Shown here: one piece after another, positions 25,408-34,400 of the stretch
How the letters are laid out: every line of letters begins with the position of its first letter
How positions within the stretch are numbered: position 1 is the first letter of the stretch
Assembly (NCBI GenBank): GCA_017437145.1
Contig: JAFSBT010000002.1
Location: 86,855-137,716, forward strand
DNA length: 50,862 bases
Reading direction: 5' to 3'
Source of the DNA: Clostridia bacterium
GTDB taxonomy: Bacteria; Bacillota; Clostridia; TANB77; CAG-508
The notes under the pieces: generated by a model
Told to the model about the DNA's origin: nothing
The model's input: only the letters and a program-made list of their open reading frames with translations
Database searches by the model: none
Translations under genes and position numbers: made by a program

Positions 25408-25581
25408 ATGAGTTATAAAATATTTGATGTAGTAGAATTACATAACGGAAAAAAGGGTACTATTGTTAACATTAATAAAGGTGAAATAGCAGTAGATATT
25501 GTTGATGAAAGTGGAATTTCACATGGATTTGCTAATGTTAAGCAAAAAGATGTCAAAAGAATTATAATTACAAACAATTGA
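25408..25581 (+). CDS. DUF4926-like small SH3-type protein
   Basis: Fifty-seven residues from ATG 25408, with GGAGG nine bases upstream; the in-frame extension into the previous gene is rejected. The pattern YKIFDVVELHNGKKGTIVNINKGEIAVDIVDESG is a small beta barrel like DUF4926 proteins. Its stop codon overlaps the trpB promoter. Confidence 0.6.
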   Translation: MSYKIFDVVELHNGKKGTIVNINKGEIAVDIVDESGISHGFANVKQKDVKRIIITNN

Positions 25582-25606
25582 CAAAACTTTCCAAGAGGAA
25601 TATAAT
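25578..25606 (+). promoter_or_regulatory. consensus promoter of the trp leader and trpB
   Basis: TTGACA 25578, 17-base spacer, TATAAT 25601: a perfect sigma-A promoter, so control must act after initiation, which fits the attenuator downstream. Confidence 0.88.
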
Positions 25607-25633
25607 ATTAATATAGTAAAGGAGACATAAATT

Positions 25634-25717
25634 ATGACCAATTTTAATAGTATTAAATTAAATAATTGGTGGAATGTATGGGAGAAAAATCACCCATACA
25701 GTTTTGTCGTGCTATAA
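25634..25717 (+). CDS. trpL: trp leader peptide (27 residues, Trp12, Trp13, Trp16)
   Basis: ATG 25634 with AAGGAGA upstream. The peptide has three Trp in five residues (NWWNVW) and ends inside the attenuator region. When charged tRNA-Trp is short, the ribosome should stall over the first arm of hairpin 1 and expose the antiterminator. Leader-peptide attenuation of trp genes is less usual in Firmicutes, where T-box and TRAP dominate. Confidence 0.88.
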   Translation: MTNFNSIKLNNWWNVWEKNHPYSFVVL

Positions 25718-25784
25718 AATTTATTTAGAATATAAATTAAGCACATGTATGAGTGATTAAAACTTATATATGTGCTTTTTGTTT
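25675..25784 (+). promoter_or_regulatory. trp attenuator with four pairing segments
   Basis: Segment 1 TGTATGGG (25675-25682) pairs with segment 2 CCCATACA (25693-25700). Segment 2 can instead pair with segment 3 TGTATG (25746-25751). Segment 3 region AAGCACAT (25739-25746) pairs with segment 4 ATGTGCTT (25770-25777), followed by TTTTGTTTT: the terminator. Trp16 of the leader lies inside segment 1. All elements of a classic attenuator are present. Confidence 0.88.
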
Positions 25785-25799
25785 TAGGAGGTGGTGCAT

Positions 25800-25940
25800 A
25801 TGGAGGCTGACTGGGATTGGAAAAAATTAAAATTTAATTTAAAGAGAGAAGGAATTTATTATGAATTATGGAGAATTTGGTGGGCAATATGTGCCACAAG
25901 ATTTAAAAGAAAAATTACAGGAAATAGAAAAAGAATTTGA
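25800..25940 (+). CDS. second Trp-containing short frame overlapping trpB start
   Basis: ATG 25800 has the best ribosome site of the locus (AGGAGGTGG). The 46-residue frame has Trp at 5, 7, 24, 27 and 28 and runs through the trpB start in another frame to 25940. It could be a second leader that couples trpB translation to tRNA-Trp charging. It could also be chance overlap, since part of its sequence is fixed by trpB. Confidence 0.4.
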   Translation: MEADWDWKKLKFNLKREGIYYELWRIWWAICATRFKRKITGNRKRI

Positions 25941-27012
25941 AGAAGCTATTAAAGATGAAGAGTTTAAAAATGAATATTTATATTATTTAAAACAATATGT
26001 TGGAAGACCTACACCTTTGTACTTTGCTGAAAATTTAACTAAGTATGTAAATGGAGCTAAAATCTATTTGAAAAGAGAAGATTTAAACCATACAGGAGCT
26101 CACAAAATTAATAATGCATTAGGTCAAGTTTTAATAGCTAAAAGAATGAATAAGACACATATAATTGCAGAAACAGGAGCAGGACAACATGGAGTAGCAA
26201 CAGCAACAATTTGTAGTTTGTTCAACATTAAATGCACAATATTTATGGGAAAAGAAGATATTAGAAGACAAAAAGTTAATGTAGAAAAAATAAGATTACT
26301 TGGTGCAACAATTAAAGAAGTAACTAAAGGAGAAGGAACATTAAAGGAAGCGGTTGACGAAGCTTTTGAGTATTTATTAAAAAATCAAGATGCATTTTAT
26401 TTAATAGGTTCGGCAGTAGGGCCTAGTCCATATCCAGAGATGGTAAAATATTTTCAAAAAGTAATAGGAGAAGAAACAAAAAAACAAATAATAGAACAAG
26501 AACAAAAACTTCCTAAAGCAATAGTTGCATGTATTGGTGGAGGAAGTAATAGCATAGGTTTATTTACGGATTTTATAAATGAAAAAGTAGATATTTATGG
26601 AGTAGAAGGAGCAGGAAAAGGTCTTGAAACTGGAAAACATGCTAGTGCGATATATAACGATAAAATTGGAATTTTACATGGAATGAAAACATATATAATG
26701 CAAGATGAAAAAGGAAATATAAAGGATGCATATTCAATTTCAGCAGGTTTAGATTATCCTGGAGTTGGACCAGAACATGCATATTTAAATCAAATAGGTA
26801 GAGTTAAATATGATAGTATAACGGATAAAGAAGCTTTAGAAGCATTTAAACTACTTTGCAAATTAGAAGGAATAATACCAGCTTTAGAGAGTAGCCATGC
26901 AATAGCATATACAATTAAAATAGCAAAAAAATATAAAAAAGATGATAGTATTATTGTAAATTTATCAGGCCGAGGAGATAAAGATATTCAGACAATATTA
27001 AATATAAAATAG
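25861..27012 (+). CDS. trpB: tryptophan synthase beta chain
   Basis: 383 residues, typical TrpB1 length. [12 protein letters not shown] at the N-terminus, PLP lysine in [13 protein letters not shown] near residue 81, [13 protein letters not shown] near 103, phosphate-binding [12 protein letters not shown] near 225 and the C-terminal NLSGRGDKD. It makes L-Trp from serine and indole. No trpA or other trp gene is adjacent, so it may use free or imported indole. Transcription is controlled by the attenuator just upstream. Own ribosome site GAAGGA. Confidence 0.96.
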   Translation: MNYGEFGGQYVPQDLKEKLQEIEKEFEEAIKDEEFKNEYLYYLKQYVGRPTPLYFAENLTKYVNGAKIYLKREDLNHTGAHKINNALGQVLIAKRMNKTHIIAETGAGQHGVATATICSLFNIKCTIFMGKEDIRRQKVNVEKIRLLGATIKEVTKGEGTLKEAVDEAFEYLLKNQDAFYLIGSAVGPSPYPEMVKYFQKVIGEETKKQIIEQEQKLPKAIVACIGGGSNSIGLFTDFINEKVDIYGVEGAGKGLETGKHASAIYNDKIGILHGMKTYIMQDEKGNIKDAYSISAGLDYPGVGPEHAYLNQIGRVKYDSITDKEALEAFKLLCKLEGIIPALESSHAIAYTIKIAKKYKKDDSIIVNLSGRGDKDIQTILNIK

Positions 27013-27051
27013 ATATTATACAAGTAAATCATATAATCTTTTAAAAAATTA

Positions 27052-27060
27052 TGTTATAAT
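27052..27060 (+). promoter_or_regulatory. extended -10 promoter for the metallopeptidase gene
   Basis: TGTTATAAT, an extended -10 box, 31 bases before ATG 27091. No good -35 box is visible. Confidence 0.5.
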
Positions 27061-27090
27061 AAATTAAAATATTAAATAATGGAGAGATAT

Positions 27091-28219
27091 ATGGTAGATT
27101 TTGATGAATTTGTTGTTATGAAAGAAGGCTTTTTAAAAAAATTAAATATAGCAATAGATAGAATTATAGAAGAAAAACAATCTATGAATTTAGACTACGA
27201 TTTTATAGAAAAAATTTTAAAATCTATGATTAAAAATAAAAATGTAAATAATAGTGATGTATTAGTTGTTGCACCAATTGATAGGAGTCAATTGTTAAGT
27301 ATAACTTTAGATTTTTTTAATTCAATAGATCCTGAATTTTATAAAAAAACAATAGAAATAATACTTCAACAAAACAATGATATAAAGATGAACATGTATA
27401 ATATTCATGAGGTTAGTGATTTTAAAACAAGAGATGAAAATGATTTCGTAGAACATACTCCTTATGGGGTGGTTCAAACAAGGAATGGTCAAGCTTTAGT
27501 TAATATACCTACAAGAACCGAATTAAGAGGTGAAGAAGAAAAAATAATAAATAAAAAAGATTGTACTTTAGAAGATTTATATACAGTAGTACATGAAATA
27601 GCACATTTATTTGACTTGAACTTAGATATAAGTAAACCAACAAAAAATGAAATAGCAGGAGAAAAAGAAACTTATGAAGATAATATTGCAAGGGAATTGA
27701 CAGGGGAAGCGACTACAATTGCTTTTGAAGGATTACTTTCGGATTATTTACTAAAGAACACAGCATATCCAAAAGCAGCTATACAACAAATTAGCAATAA
27801 AAGAATTAATAGTTGCTTACAAAAAGCAAGGATTGTATATAGTAGATTATTATTAGCTAGAGAAAAAAATGAAAGAGGAGAAATTACACTTGATTTTATA
27901 GAAAAATTGATGAAAGATTATAATTTATCAATTCAAGACGTAAGATATATGGCAAGCAGTATAATAAATTCTCCAAAAGATATGCTTATGCAAAATAGAT
28001 ATGCAATAGGTGGGTTGATAGCTCCTACAATAATAAAAACATATAAGACTAAACGGTTCAGAGGCAATAAAAAGATATTTAGAAGAAGCCAAAAAATGCG
28101 ACTTAAAATCAGCATTAAAACAAATTGGAATACAACTAAATGATGAAGGAATTAATGAAGTAATTAGAAATTTTCAAGAACATATGCAATTATATGATTT
28201 GGACATAGAGGGAAGATGA
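27091..28219 (+). CDS. HExxH zinc metallopeptidase (M3-like), needs +1 shift at CGG
   Basis: 375 residues after a +1 shift at 28054; otherwise stops at 28143. ATG 27091 has GGAGAG five bases upstream. The zinc site is VVHEIAHLFD near residue 168-177, and a downstream glutamate is likely in LTGEATTIAFEGLL near residue 206-219, the layout of M3-type peptidases. The shifted tail reads KGSEAIKRYLEEAKKCDLKSALKQIGIQL, a normal helical C-terminus, while the unshifted tail is Arg/Lys nonsense. Substrate unknown; no signal peptide, so cytoplasmic. Confidence 0.82.
28054..28057 (+). other. +1 frameshift site 5 (AAA CGGT)
   Basis: In-frame CGG after AAA. GGT read as Gly gives KTK-G-SEAIKRYLEEAKK. The unshifted frame stops 29 codons later with very basic, gene-unlike sequence. 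Confidence 0.85.
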
Positions 28220-28270
28220 TTTGCATAATTTGTATAAATATGATAGATTTATTAGAAAAATGGGGAATAA

Positions 28271-29056
28271 ATGAAAAGAATAAAAGTATTAATAGCTGAT
28301 ACAGATAAAGAATATTATGAAAAACTTAAAAACGAAATAGAAGAGAATGAAGACATTAAAGTAATATCATATTGTAATGATGGTAAAGAGGCTATTGTAA
28401 AAATCAATTTAACAGAACCAGATATTGTTTTAATGGATAATATTTTAAATACATGGGATGGTATAGAAGTTTTAGATTATTTAAAATACAAAAATATAAC
28501 TAATTTAAGCATTATTTTCTTATCGAGTATTTATAATGAAAAAATAAGGGATATGATAATATCACGAGGTGCGAAATGTGTTTTAGGTAAATTATATAAT
28601 AAAAATGAATTGGTAAATATGATAAGAGAGTATTATAAACAAGATAAAATTAAAAACAAAAAAATAATACAAGAAAATAAACTAATGGAATATATTCAAA
28701 AAATTTTCATCGAATTAGGATTTAAAGTAAGTCATAAAGGCTATAAATATTTAAAAGATGTAATAATTATTAAATTTAATGACGAAGAAATAAAAGCAAA
28801 GTTCGCATATAAAGAAATTGCAAAGAAATACAAAACGACACCAGCATGTGTAGAAAGAGCAATAAATCATACAATTAAAACTGCGTTTTCTAATAATAGA
28901 GAAATGTTTTGGTATAATGTATCTTATAATAAAGATGAATGTCCTAAAAATGAAGAGTTTTTTAATATGATTTATGAAGAACTTATTATGTATTTTGATT
29001 TTTTTAACAACAAGTGCATTAGTGATGAAATAACAATATATGATGGAGAGTATTGA
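28271..29056 (+). CDS. spo0A: Spo0A-like response regulator
   Basis: 261 residues. Receiver domain 1-120 with acidic pair near residue 10-12, phospho-acceptor Asp in IVLMDNIL near residue 56 and lysine in VLGKLYNK. The C-terminal effector domain has the Spo0A signature IAKKYKTTPACVERAINHTIKTAFS near residue 178-202. Spo0A binds TGTCGAA boxes and switches stationary-phase and sporulation genes. Perfect boxes exist at the NRPS promoter 3 kb downstream. It may be the main Spo0A or a paralogue; the context (no spoIVB upstream) suggests a paralogue. Confidence 0.85.
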   Translation: MKRIKVLIADTDKEYYEKLKNEIEENEDIKVISYCNDGKEAIVKINLTEPDIVLMDNILNTWDGIEVLDYLKYKNITNLSIIFLSSIYNEKIRDMIISRGAKCVLGKLYNKNELVNMIREYYKQDKIKNKKIIQENKLMEYIQKIFIELGFKVSHKGYKYLKDVIIIKFNDEEIKAKFAYKEIAKKYKTTPACVERAINHTIKTAFSNNREMFWYNVSYNKDECPKNEEFFNMIYEELIMYFDFFNNKCISDEITIYDGEY

Positions 29057-29207
29057 ATTTATATGTTATGGTAAATTAGTTGTAAGAAAAGGTAAATATG
29101 AGGAATTCCTAGGGTGTAGTAATTATCCTAAATGCAAATTTACTGAAACAATAAAAATAATATTAATTAGTTTAAAGGAGAAAATATGGATTCAAGAAAA
29201 TTATTAG
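29040..29207 (+). pseudogene. topoisomerase-type zinc-ribbon remnant
   Basis: A 55-residue frame overlaps the Spo0A-like end and the next gene start. KLVVRKGKYEEFLGCSNYPKCKFTET matches the C4 zinc ribbon found at the C-terminus of topoisomerase I. The first CxxC is broken (only ICYGK), so zinc binding is doubtful. No ribosome site is obvious. It is most likely a decayed fragment, though a small protein cannot be excluded. Confidence 0.5.
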
Positions 29208-29752
29208 ATACATTATTAATTGCAGAACGATTGAAAGATGCAACTCGTCATTGCTATACAGCTAAAGGAAGACACGAGAGTGTAGCTGAACATAGCTGGA
29301 TGATGACTCTAATGGCATTTTTTATTAGAGATGAATTTCCAAAAGTAGATATGGATAAGGTAATAAGAATGTGTATAATACATGATTTAGGAGAAGCGTT
29401 TACAGGTGATATACCAACATTTATAAAGACTGAAAAAGATGAAGAAAATGAAGAAATCCTATTATCAAATTGGGTAAAAAGTCTACCACCAAATTATTCT
29501 AAAGAAATGATTGACTTATATGAAGAAATGAAAGAACTAAAAACATCTGAAGCTAAAATTTATAAAGCTATAGATGGCTTAGAAGCATTGGTTCAACACA
29601 ATATTTCGGATTTATCAACATGGAATTCTAAGGAATATGAATTAAATAAAACATATGCAGATGATAAAGTTTCTTTTTCTGATTATTTGATAAAGTTAAG
29701 ACAAGAAATAAGAGAAGATACACTAAAAAAATTAAATAATGAAAATAAATGA
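29186..29752 (+). CDS. HD-domain phosphohydrolase (YfbR/HDDC2 type)
   Basis: 188 residues. Metal ligands of the HD fold: His in ESVAEHSWMM near residue 36, HD in CIIHDLGEAFTGD near residue 71-72 and a later Asp in AIDGLEAL near residue 131. This group cleaves nucleoside 5'-monophosphates. Strong AAAGGAG site. It ends at a bidirectional terminator. Confidence 0.9.
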   Translation: MDSRKLLDTLLIAERLKDATRHCYTAKGRHESVAEHSWMMTLMAFFIRDEFPKVDMDKVIRMCIIHDLGEAFTGDIPTFIKTEKDEENEEILLSNWVKSLPPNYSKEMIDLYEEMKELKTSEAKIYKAIDGLEALVQHNISDLSTWNSKEYELNKTYADDKVSFSDYLIKLRQEIREDTLKKLNNENK

Positions 29753-29767
29753 TTTATAATATTAAAA

Positions 29768-29797
29768 AAAGGTATATGGTTTCCAATATACCTTTTT
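29768..29797. terminator. bidirectional intrinsic terminator
   Basis: AAAGGTATAT / ATATACCTTT stem with A run upstream and T run downstream, between convergent genes. Confidence 0.85.
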
Positions 29798-29800
29798 ATA

Positions 29801-30055
29801 TTATAAGCTTTTTTTAAAATCTTGTAATAAATCTGATTCAGTTGTATCTAAAACTTTTGCTAATGCTGATAATTCAAAATCTTTAACAATTCTTTTGCTT
29901 TTTTCTATTTTGTATATTGAATCATAGTTTATATCAATACCAAGCATCATTAGCTTATTTGATAAGTCTGAACGTGACCAATTTTTTGATTTTCTTAATT
30001 TTTGAATTTTAGTTCCAATTACATTTGCCATTCCATTAAATTTTCTACTAATCAT
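29801..30055 (-). CDS. small Xre-family regulator
   Basis: Eighty-four residues, little more than one HTH_3 domain (IGTKIQKLRKSKNWSRSDLSNKLMMLGIDINYDSIYKIEKSKRIVKDFELSALAKVL). Start ATG has GAGG six bases upstream. It is divergent from the AbrB-like gene; the gap between them holds ACTAAAA repeats and AT-rich promoter sequence, possibly its operators. Confidence 0.85.
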   Translation of the reverse strand: MISRKFNGMANVIGTKIQKLRKSKNWSRSDLSNKLMMLGIDINYDSIYKIEKSKRIVKDFELSALAKVLDTTESDLLQDFKKSL

Positions 30056-30250
30056 ATAATAACCTCATTAATATTTTTAACTATTATATTGATTTTAGTA
30101 TAAAAAACTGATACAATTTTAGTCGTGTTAGCAAGAAATGGAAAATTTAAGGATTTTAATGAATTATTATATAGAAAAAACATAATTAAATACGAACGTT
30201 ATTAAGAATGATAAAATCATATATTCAAAAAATTATAAAGAGGAAATAAT

Positions 30251-30670
30251 ATGGAGATAGAAAAAAACTTACAAAATACAGGATTAATACGTAAAATTGA
30301 TGAGTTAGGAAGATTTGTTATACCTGCAATATTGCGTGGTGAATTTAATATTAAATCAGGTGATAACATTAAAATGTATTTGTTAGATGATTTTATTATA
30401 ATGAAAAAATTTATAAACAAGAGTAAACAAGATAGAAAAATTTCTATGAAAGTAGATGAATTGGGTAGAGTAGTAATACCTATCGAAATTAGAGAAAGAC
30501 TTGGATTAGCAATGGCGACACCTATGGAAATATATGTAGAAAAAGAAAATATTATTTTAAAAAAATTTGAGCCATGTTGTGTTTTTTGCAAAAAAAGTAA
30601 AAAGCTTATAAAATATAAAAATAAACCAATATGTACAGGGTGTATTAGAGAATTAAAAAAACAAATTTAA
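30251..30670 (+). CDS. protein with two AbrB/SpoVT-type domains and a zinc ribbon
   Basis: 139 residues. Two swapped-hairpin domains follow each other: GLIRKIDELGRFVIPAILRGEFNI (residues 11-34) and SMKVDELGRVVIPIEIRERLGL (63-84). The C-terminal ribbon CVFCKKSKKL ... CTGCIREL carries two CxxC pairs. Most AbrB proteins have one such domain and dimerise; a tandem copy could act as an internal dimer. In Firmicutes these proteins are transition-state or sporulation regulators. The next gene lies 13 bases downstream. Confidence 0.85.
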   Translation: MEIEKNLQNTGLIRKIDELGRFVIPAILRGEFNIKSGDNIKMYLLDDFIIMKKFINKSKQDRKISMKVDELGRVVIPIEIRERLGLAMATPMEIYVEKENIILKKFEPCCVFCKKSKKLIKYKNKPICTGCIRELKKQI

Positions 30671-30683
30671 AAGGGGGGAAATA

Positions 30684-30956
30684 ATGGTTAAGAATAACAA
30701 TATATTAAAAAAGCTCTATAGAGGAGAAATTTGTCCCGATGCTAGTTTTTTGCAAACAGAAGAATTTTTAGATAAAAGAAGCCAAAAAATTGAATTATAT
30801 GAAGAAATAAAAAAAGAATTAAGTCCTCATGCATTGGAAAAATTCAAACGATATTCAGAATTAGAAAATGAATTATCTAGTTTGGATTCTGAAAATCAAT
30901 TTATGATTGGATTTAAGTTGGCAACTAAATTAATATATGAGGGTATGCAAGAATAA
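30684..30956 (+). CDS. DUF6809-like small helical protein
   Basis: Ninety residues. The start LKKLYRGEICPDASFLQTEEFLDKR and the helical ELENELSSLDSENQFMIGFKLATKLIYEGM match a small clostridial family (DUF6809) of unknown function. Ribosome site AAGGGGGG. It is probably made together with the AbrB-like regulator. Confidence 0.75.
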   Translation: MVKNNNILKKLYRGEICPDASFLQTEEFLDKRSQKIELYEEIKKELSPHALEKFKRYSELENELSSLDSENQFMIGFKLATKLIYEGMQE

Positions 30957-30974
30957 AAATATTATTCTTGCATA
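30945..30974. terminator. perfect 12-base hairpin shared by two convergent genes
   Basis: TATGCAAGAATA / TATTCTTGCATA. The arms are the coding ends of both genes, which therefore both end with the same codons in opposite directions (MQE). Confidence 0.75.
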
Positions 30975-31279
30975 AAATCTATTAGTTTAAGTATAATTTG
31001 TTTTTGGTTTTTATTTAAAGAATAAAAACCAATTAAATCTGTATCAATTTTATAATCATCTTTTATATTTAAGTACTCTTGCAAAACAACTGTAGGAGTT
31101 ACTTCATATAAATTACATAATTTTATTAAAGTTGAAAGACTTCCTATTGTTTTATTTCGTTCTAAATCAGAAATATATCTAGTTCCTAAATCTAATTTTT
31201 CAGCAACATATTCTTGAGTATAACCTTTTGATTTTCTTATTTTTTTCCATACATCTCCAAGCAAAATTGGATCATTCAT
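30962..31279 (-). CDS. Xre-family regulator divergent from the NRPS
   Basis: 105 residues from ATG 31279 (AGGTGA six bases before); an upstream GTG at 31288 overlaps the ribosome site. HTH_3 at residues 8-62 (GDVWKKIRKSKGYTQEYVAEKLDLGTRYISDLERNKTIGSLSTLIKLCNLYEVTPTVVL). The C-terminal tail is short. It faces the NRPS across a 190-base gap with two inverted repeats, so it is the likely local repressor of the biosynthetic locus and of itself. Confidence 0.88.
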   Translation of the reverse strand: MNDPILLGDVWKKIRKSKGYTQEYVAEKLDLGTRYISDLERNKTIGSLSTLIKLCNLYEVTPTVVLQEYLNIKDDYKIDTDLIGFYSLNKNQKQIILKLIDFMQE

Positions 31280-31304
31280 TATAATCACCTACAAATAAAA
31301 TATC

Positions 31305-31427
31305 AAAAAATGTCGAAAAAACAAACAATGCAATATACGATATATTGTGGATTAAAACTTGAAAAATATTCGTCTTTATGATATATATTTGAAAGAACAC
31401 ATAGTTTATCAAATTTCGACATTTTTT
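31305..31427. promoter_or_regulatory. divergent control region with paired Spo0A boxes and a short palindrome
   Basis: AAAAAATGTCGAAA (31305-31318) is the exact reverse complement of TTTCGACATTTTTT (31414-31427). Each arm holds a perfect Spo0A box (TGTCGAA) near one of the two promoters. Between them is CAATATA CGA TATATTG (31331-31347), a good candidate Xre operator. A -10-like GATACT with TGtG before it lies at 31442 for the NRPS. Confidence 0.65.
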
Positions 31428-31469
31428 TACTAAAACAATGTGATACTATAAAAATGAGTAGGTGGTGGA

Positions 31470-34400
31470 ATGAATAAGTATTTAGATTTAACTAATTCAC
31501 AAGAAAATATTTATGAAGTTGAAAAATCTTTATTAACATCAAATAATGCTTGTAATATTTTATTAGTTAGCATTAAATTTAGTAAAAATTTAAATTTTTA
31601 TAAATTAGAAAAAACATTAAATAAAATAATAGAACTTAATGATTCTTTTAGAATCAGATTTATTGAAAAAGATGGAACAATTATGCAATATATTACAGAC
31701 TATGTGTATGAACAAATTGATTTATTAGAATTTAATAAAGAGAGAGAATTTACAAATTATATAAATTCATTAAAGGAAAAATCAATAAATATATACAATA
31801 AATTATATGATTTTAAAATTGTAAAATATAATAAAGAAACTTATGTTATCTATAAAGTTCATCATATTATAAATGATGCATGGGGGATGACACAAGTTGC
31901 AGAACAAATAAAAGAGTTATATCCAATAATTGAAAATGTTGAAGTACTTGAAAAAATAAAAAAACAAAGTTATATAGAAGTAATAAAAAATAACGAACAA
32001 TATAATATTTCTGATAAATATAAAGTTGATAAAGAATTTTGGAACGAATATGTTAAAAATCTTTCGACTGAAAAAATATATAATAAAGACATTTCAGAAA
32101 ATAAAGCAGCAAGAGTGTCTGTAATTATTAATAAAGATATAACAAGTAAAATAAAGAATTATTGTAAGTTAAATAAAATAACAGAATATACATTCTTTTT
32201 AGCTGTAATTTCAATTTATTATTATAAAATACATAGCATAAATAATTTGAATATAGGAACACCTTTTATAAATAGAAACAAGAAAGAATTAAGCAATATT
32301 GGTTTGTTTGTTTCAAATTTACCTTTAAATGTACAAATTAATGAGAATGATTTATTTTTGGAAGTATGCAATATAATTTATAAAAATAATTTTAAATTAT
32401 TTAGACATTCTAAGTTTCCATATACAAAAATACAAAAGCTATATGCAGATATAAATTATGCAACTAATATGTATGAAATAGGTTTTTCTTATCAAATTAA
32501 TACTTTAAGTAATAAATTGAATGGTGATTTAGGAAAAACAGAATGGTATTTTACTAATTATCAAAATAATCCTATTACTATACATGTATCACAAATGAAT
32601 GGGGTACTAGAAATATTTTATGATTATATAATCACGCTTTTTCAAAAAAAAGATATTGAAAATATACATTGTCTAATTATGCACATTATAAAGCAAGTTA
32701 TAAACAGTGAAAAAATTGCTATAAGAGATATAAATGTTATTACTGAATTAGAGAAAAAGAAGTTATTAAAATTTAATAATACTGGCAAAGTAAAACTTGA
32801 TGAAATGAGTATTTCTGACTTATTTGATGTTATTTGCAAAAAACATTCAAATAGAATTGCAATGAAACATCAAAATAAAGAAATAACTTATAAAGAGTTT
32901 TATAAAAAAGTATGCGATTTAGCATATACTTTAAGAAAAAACGAAGTAAAAAGAAACGCTCCAGTAGTTTTGATTTTTGATAAAAGTATTGAAATGATAA
33001 TAGCAATGTTTGCTGTTATTAAGGCGGGTGGATATTATATACCTATTCTACCTGAAGAAAATGAAGATAGAATGGAATATATAATAAATGACTCTAATCC
33101 AGTATGTATATTAACCAGTAAAGTACATAAAGATTTAATAAAAAATAGGAATGTAATAATTGTTGATGAAGAGAAATTAGGAAACTTGGCTAATAAGATT
33201 AATAATATAAATTCTTGTAATGATATTATTTATTTGATTTATACATCTGGTTCTACAGGAAATCCGAAAGGAACAAAATTGTTGCATAAGAATGTGTATA
33301 GTTTATTATATTCAATTAATGAAGATAATAATATTAAAGCTTCTAAAAATGATATATCAATGTCTTTATTAAAGTACTCATTTGATGCATCAGGTATAGA
33401 CATATATACATCTATATTAAATGGTGGAAAGTTAATATTAATATCTAAAGATGATGAACTAAATCCTAAAAAAATTATTAAAATTATGCAAAAAGAAAAG
33501 GTAACAAGAAGTTTTTTAGTACCAAAATGGATAGAACATATTAATAATATAGATAATGAAATAAATGCAGATTTATCAAACTTGAAAATTTTAGGAACAG
33601 GTGGAGAAACGTTAAAACCTAAATTAGTAGAACACTTATTTAATAAGTATAAAGATTTAAAAATATTAAATTTATACGGGCCAACAGAAACTACCATGTT
33701 TTCTACATACTCAATTATAGATAAGGATAATATTGAAACAAATTGTGCAACTATAGGAAAACCAATAAAATACAGTAGAGCTTTAATAGTAAATGATTTT
33801 GGGGATATAATGCCAACAAATACAAAAGGTGAATTAGTTGTTTATGAAGATACTTTCTCATTAAAAAATATTTCAAATGGATATTTAAATTTAAAGGAAT
33901 TAACTGAAACAAAATTTCAAAATATTAGAAATGTTATTAAAAAGAATGAATTTATAGATATATATAAAACAGGAGATATTGCTAAAATAAATAACAAATT
34001 ACAATTAGAGTATATCGGAAGAACAGACGATATGGTTAAAGTAAATAATGGTTATTTAGTATCTATAAATGAAGTTGAAGCAAAAGTTAATAAGATAATT
34101 GGAAATAAATATCAATTTTGTATTATAGATATAAATACTAATACAACGAAATCATTGATATTATTTATAAAGTCAAGTGAAAATGATATAGATGCAACAT
34201 TAATAAAAAAACATGTCAATGGCAATTTATCTTTTTTTATGAGAATAAAAGATGTTGTTTCAATACCAGAATTTCCAGTAAATAATTCAGGAAAAGTTGA
34301 TAAGAAGAAATTAAGAGAAAGTGCTAAAGATATCCTAAATTATAAAAAAATAATTTTACCAAAAACCGAAACAGAGAGTAAAATATACAATTTAATAAAA

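Noticed and set aside
30130..30190. Fifteen-residue frame before the AbrB-like gene
   Set aside because: No ribosome site and no conserved feature.
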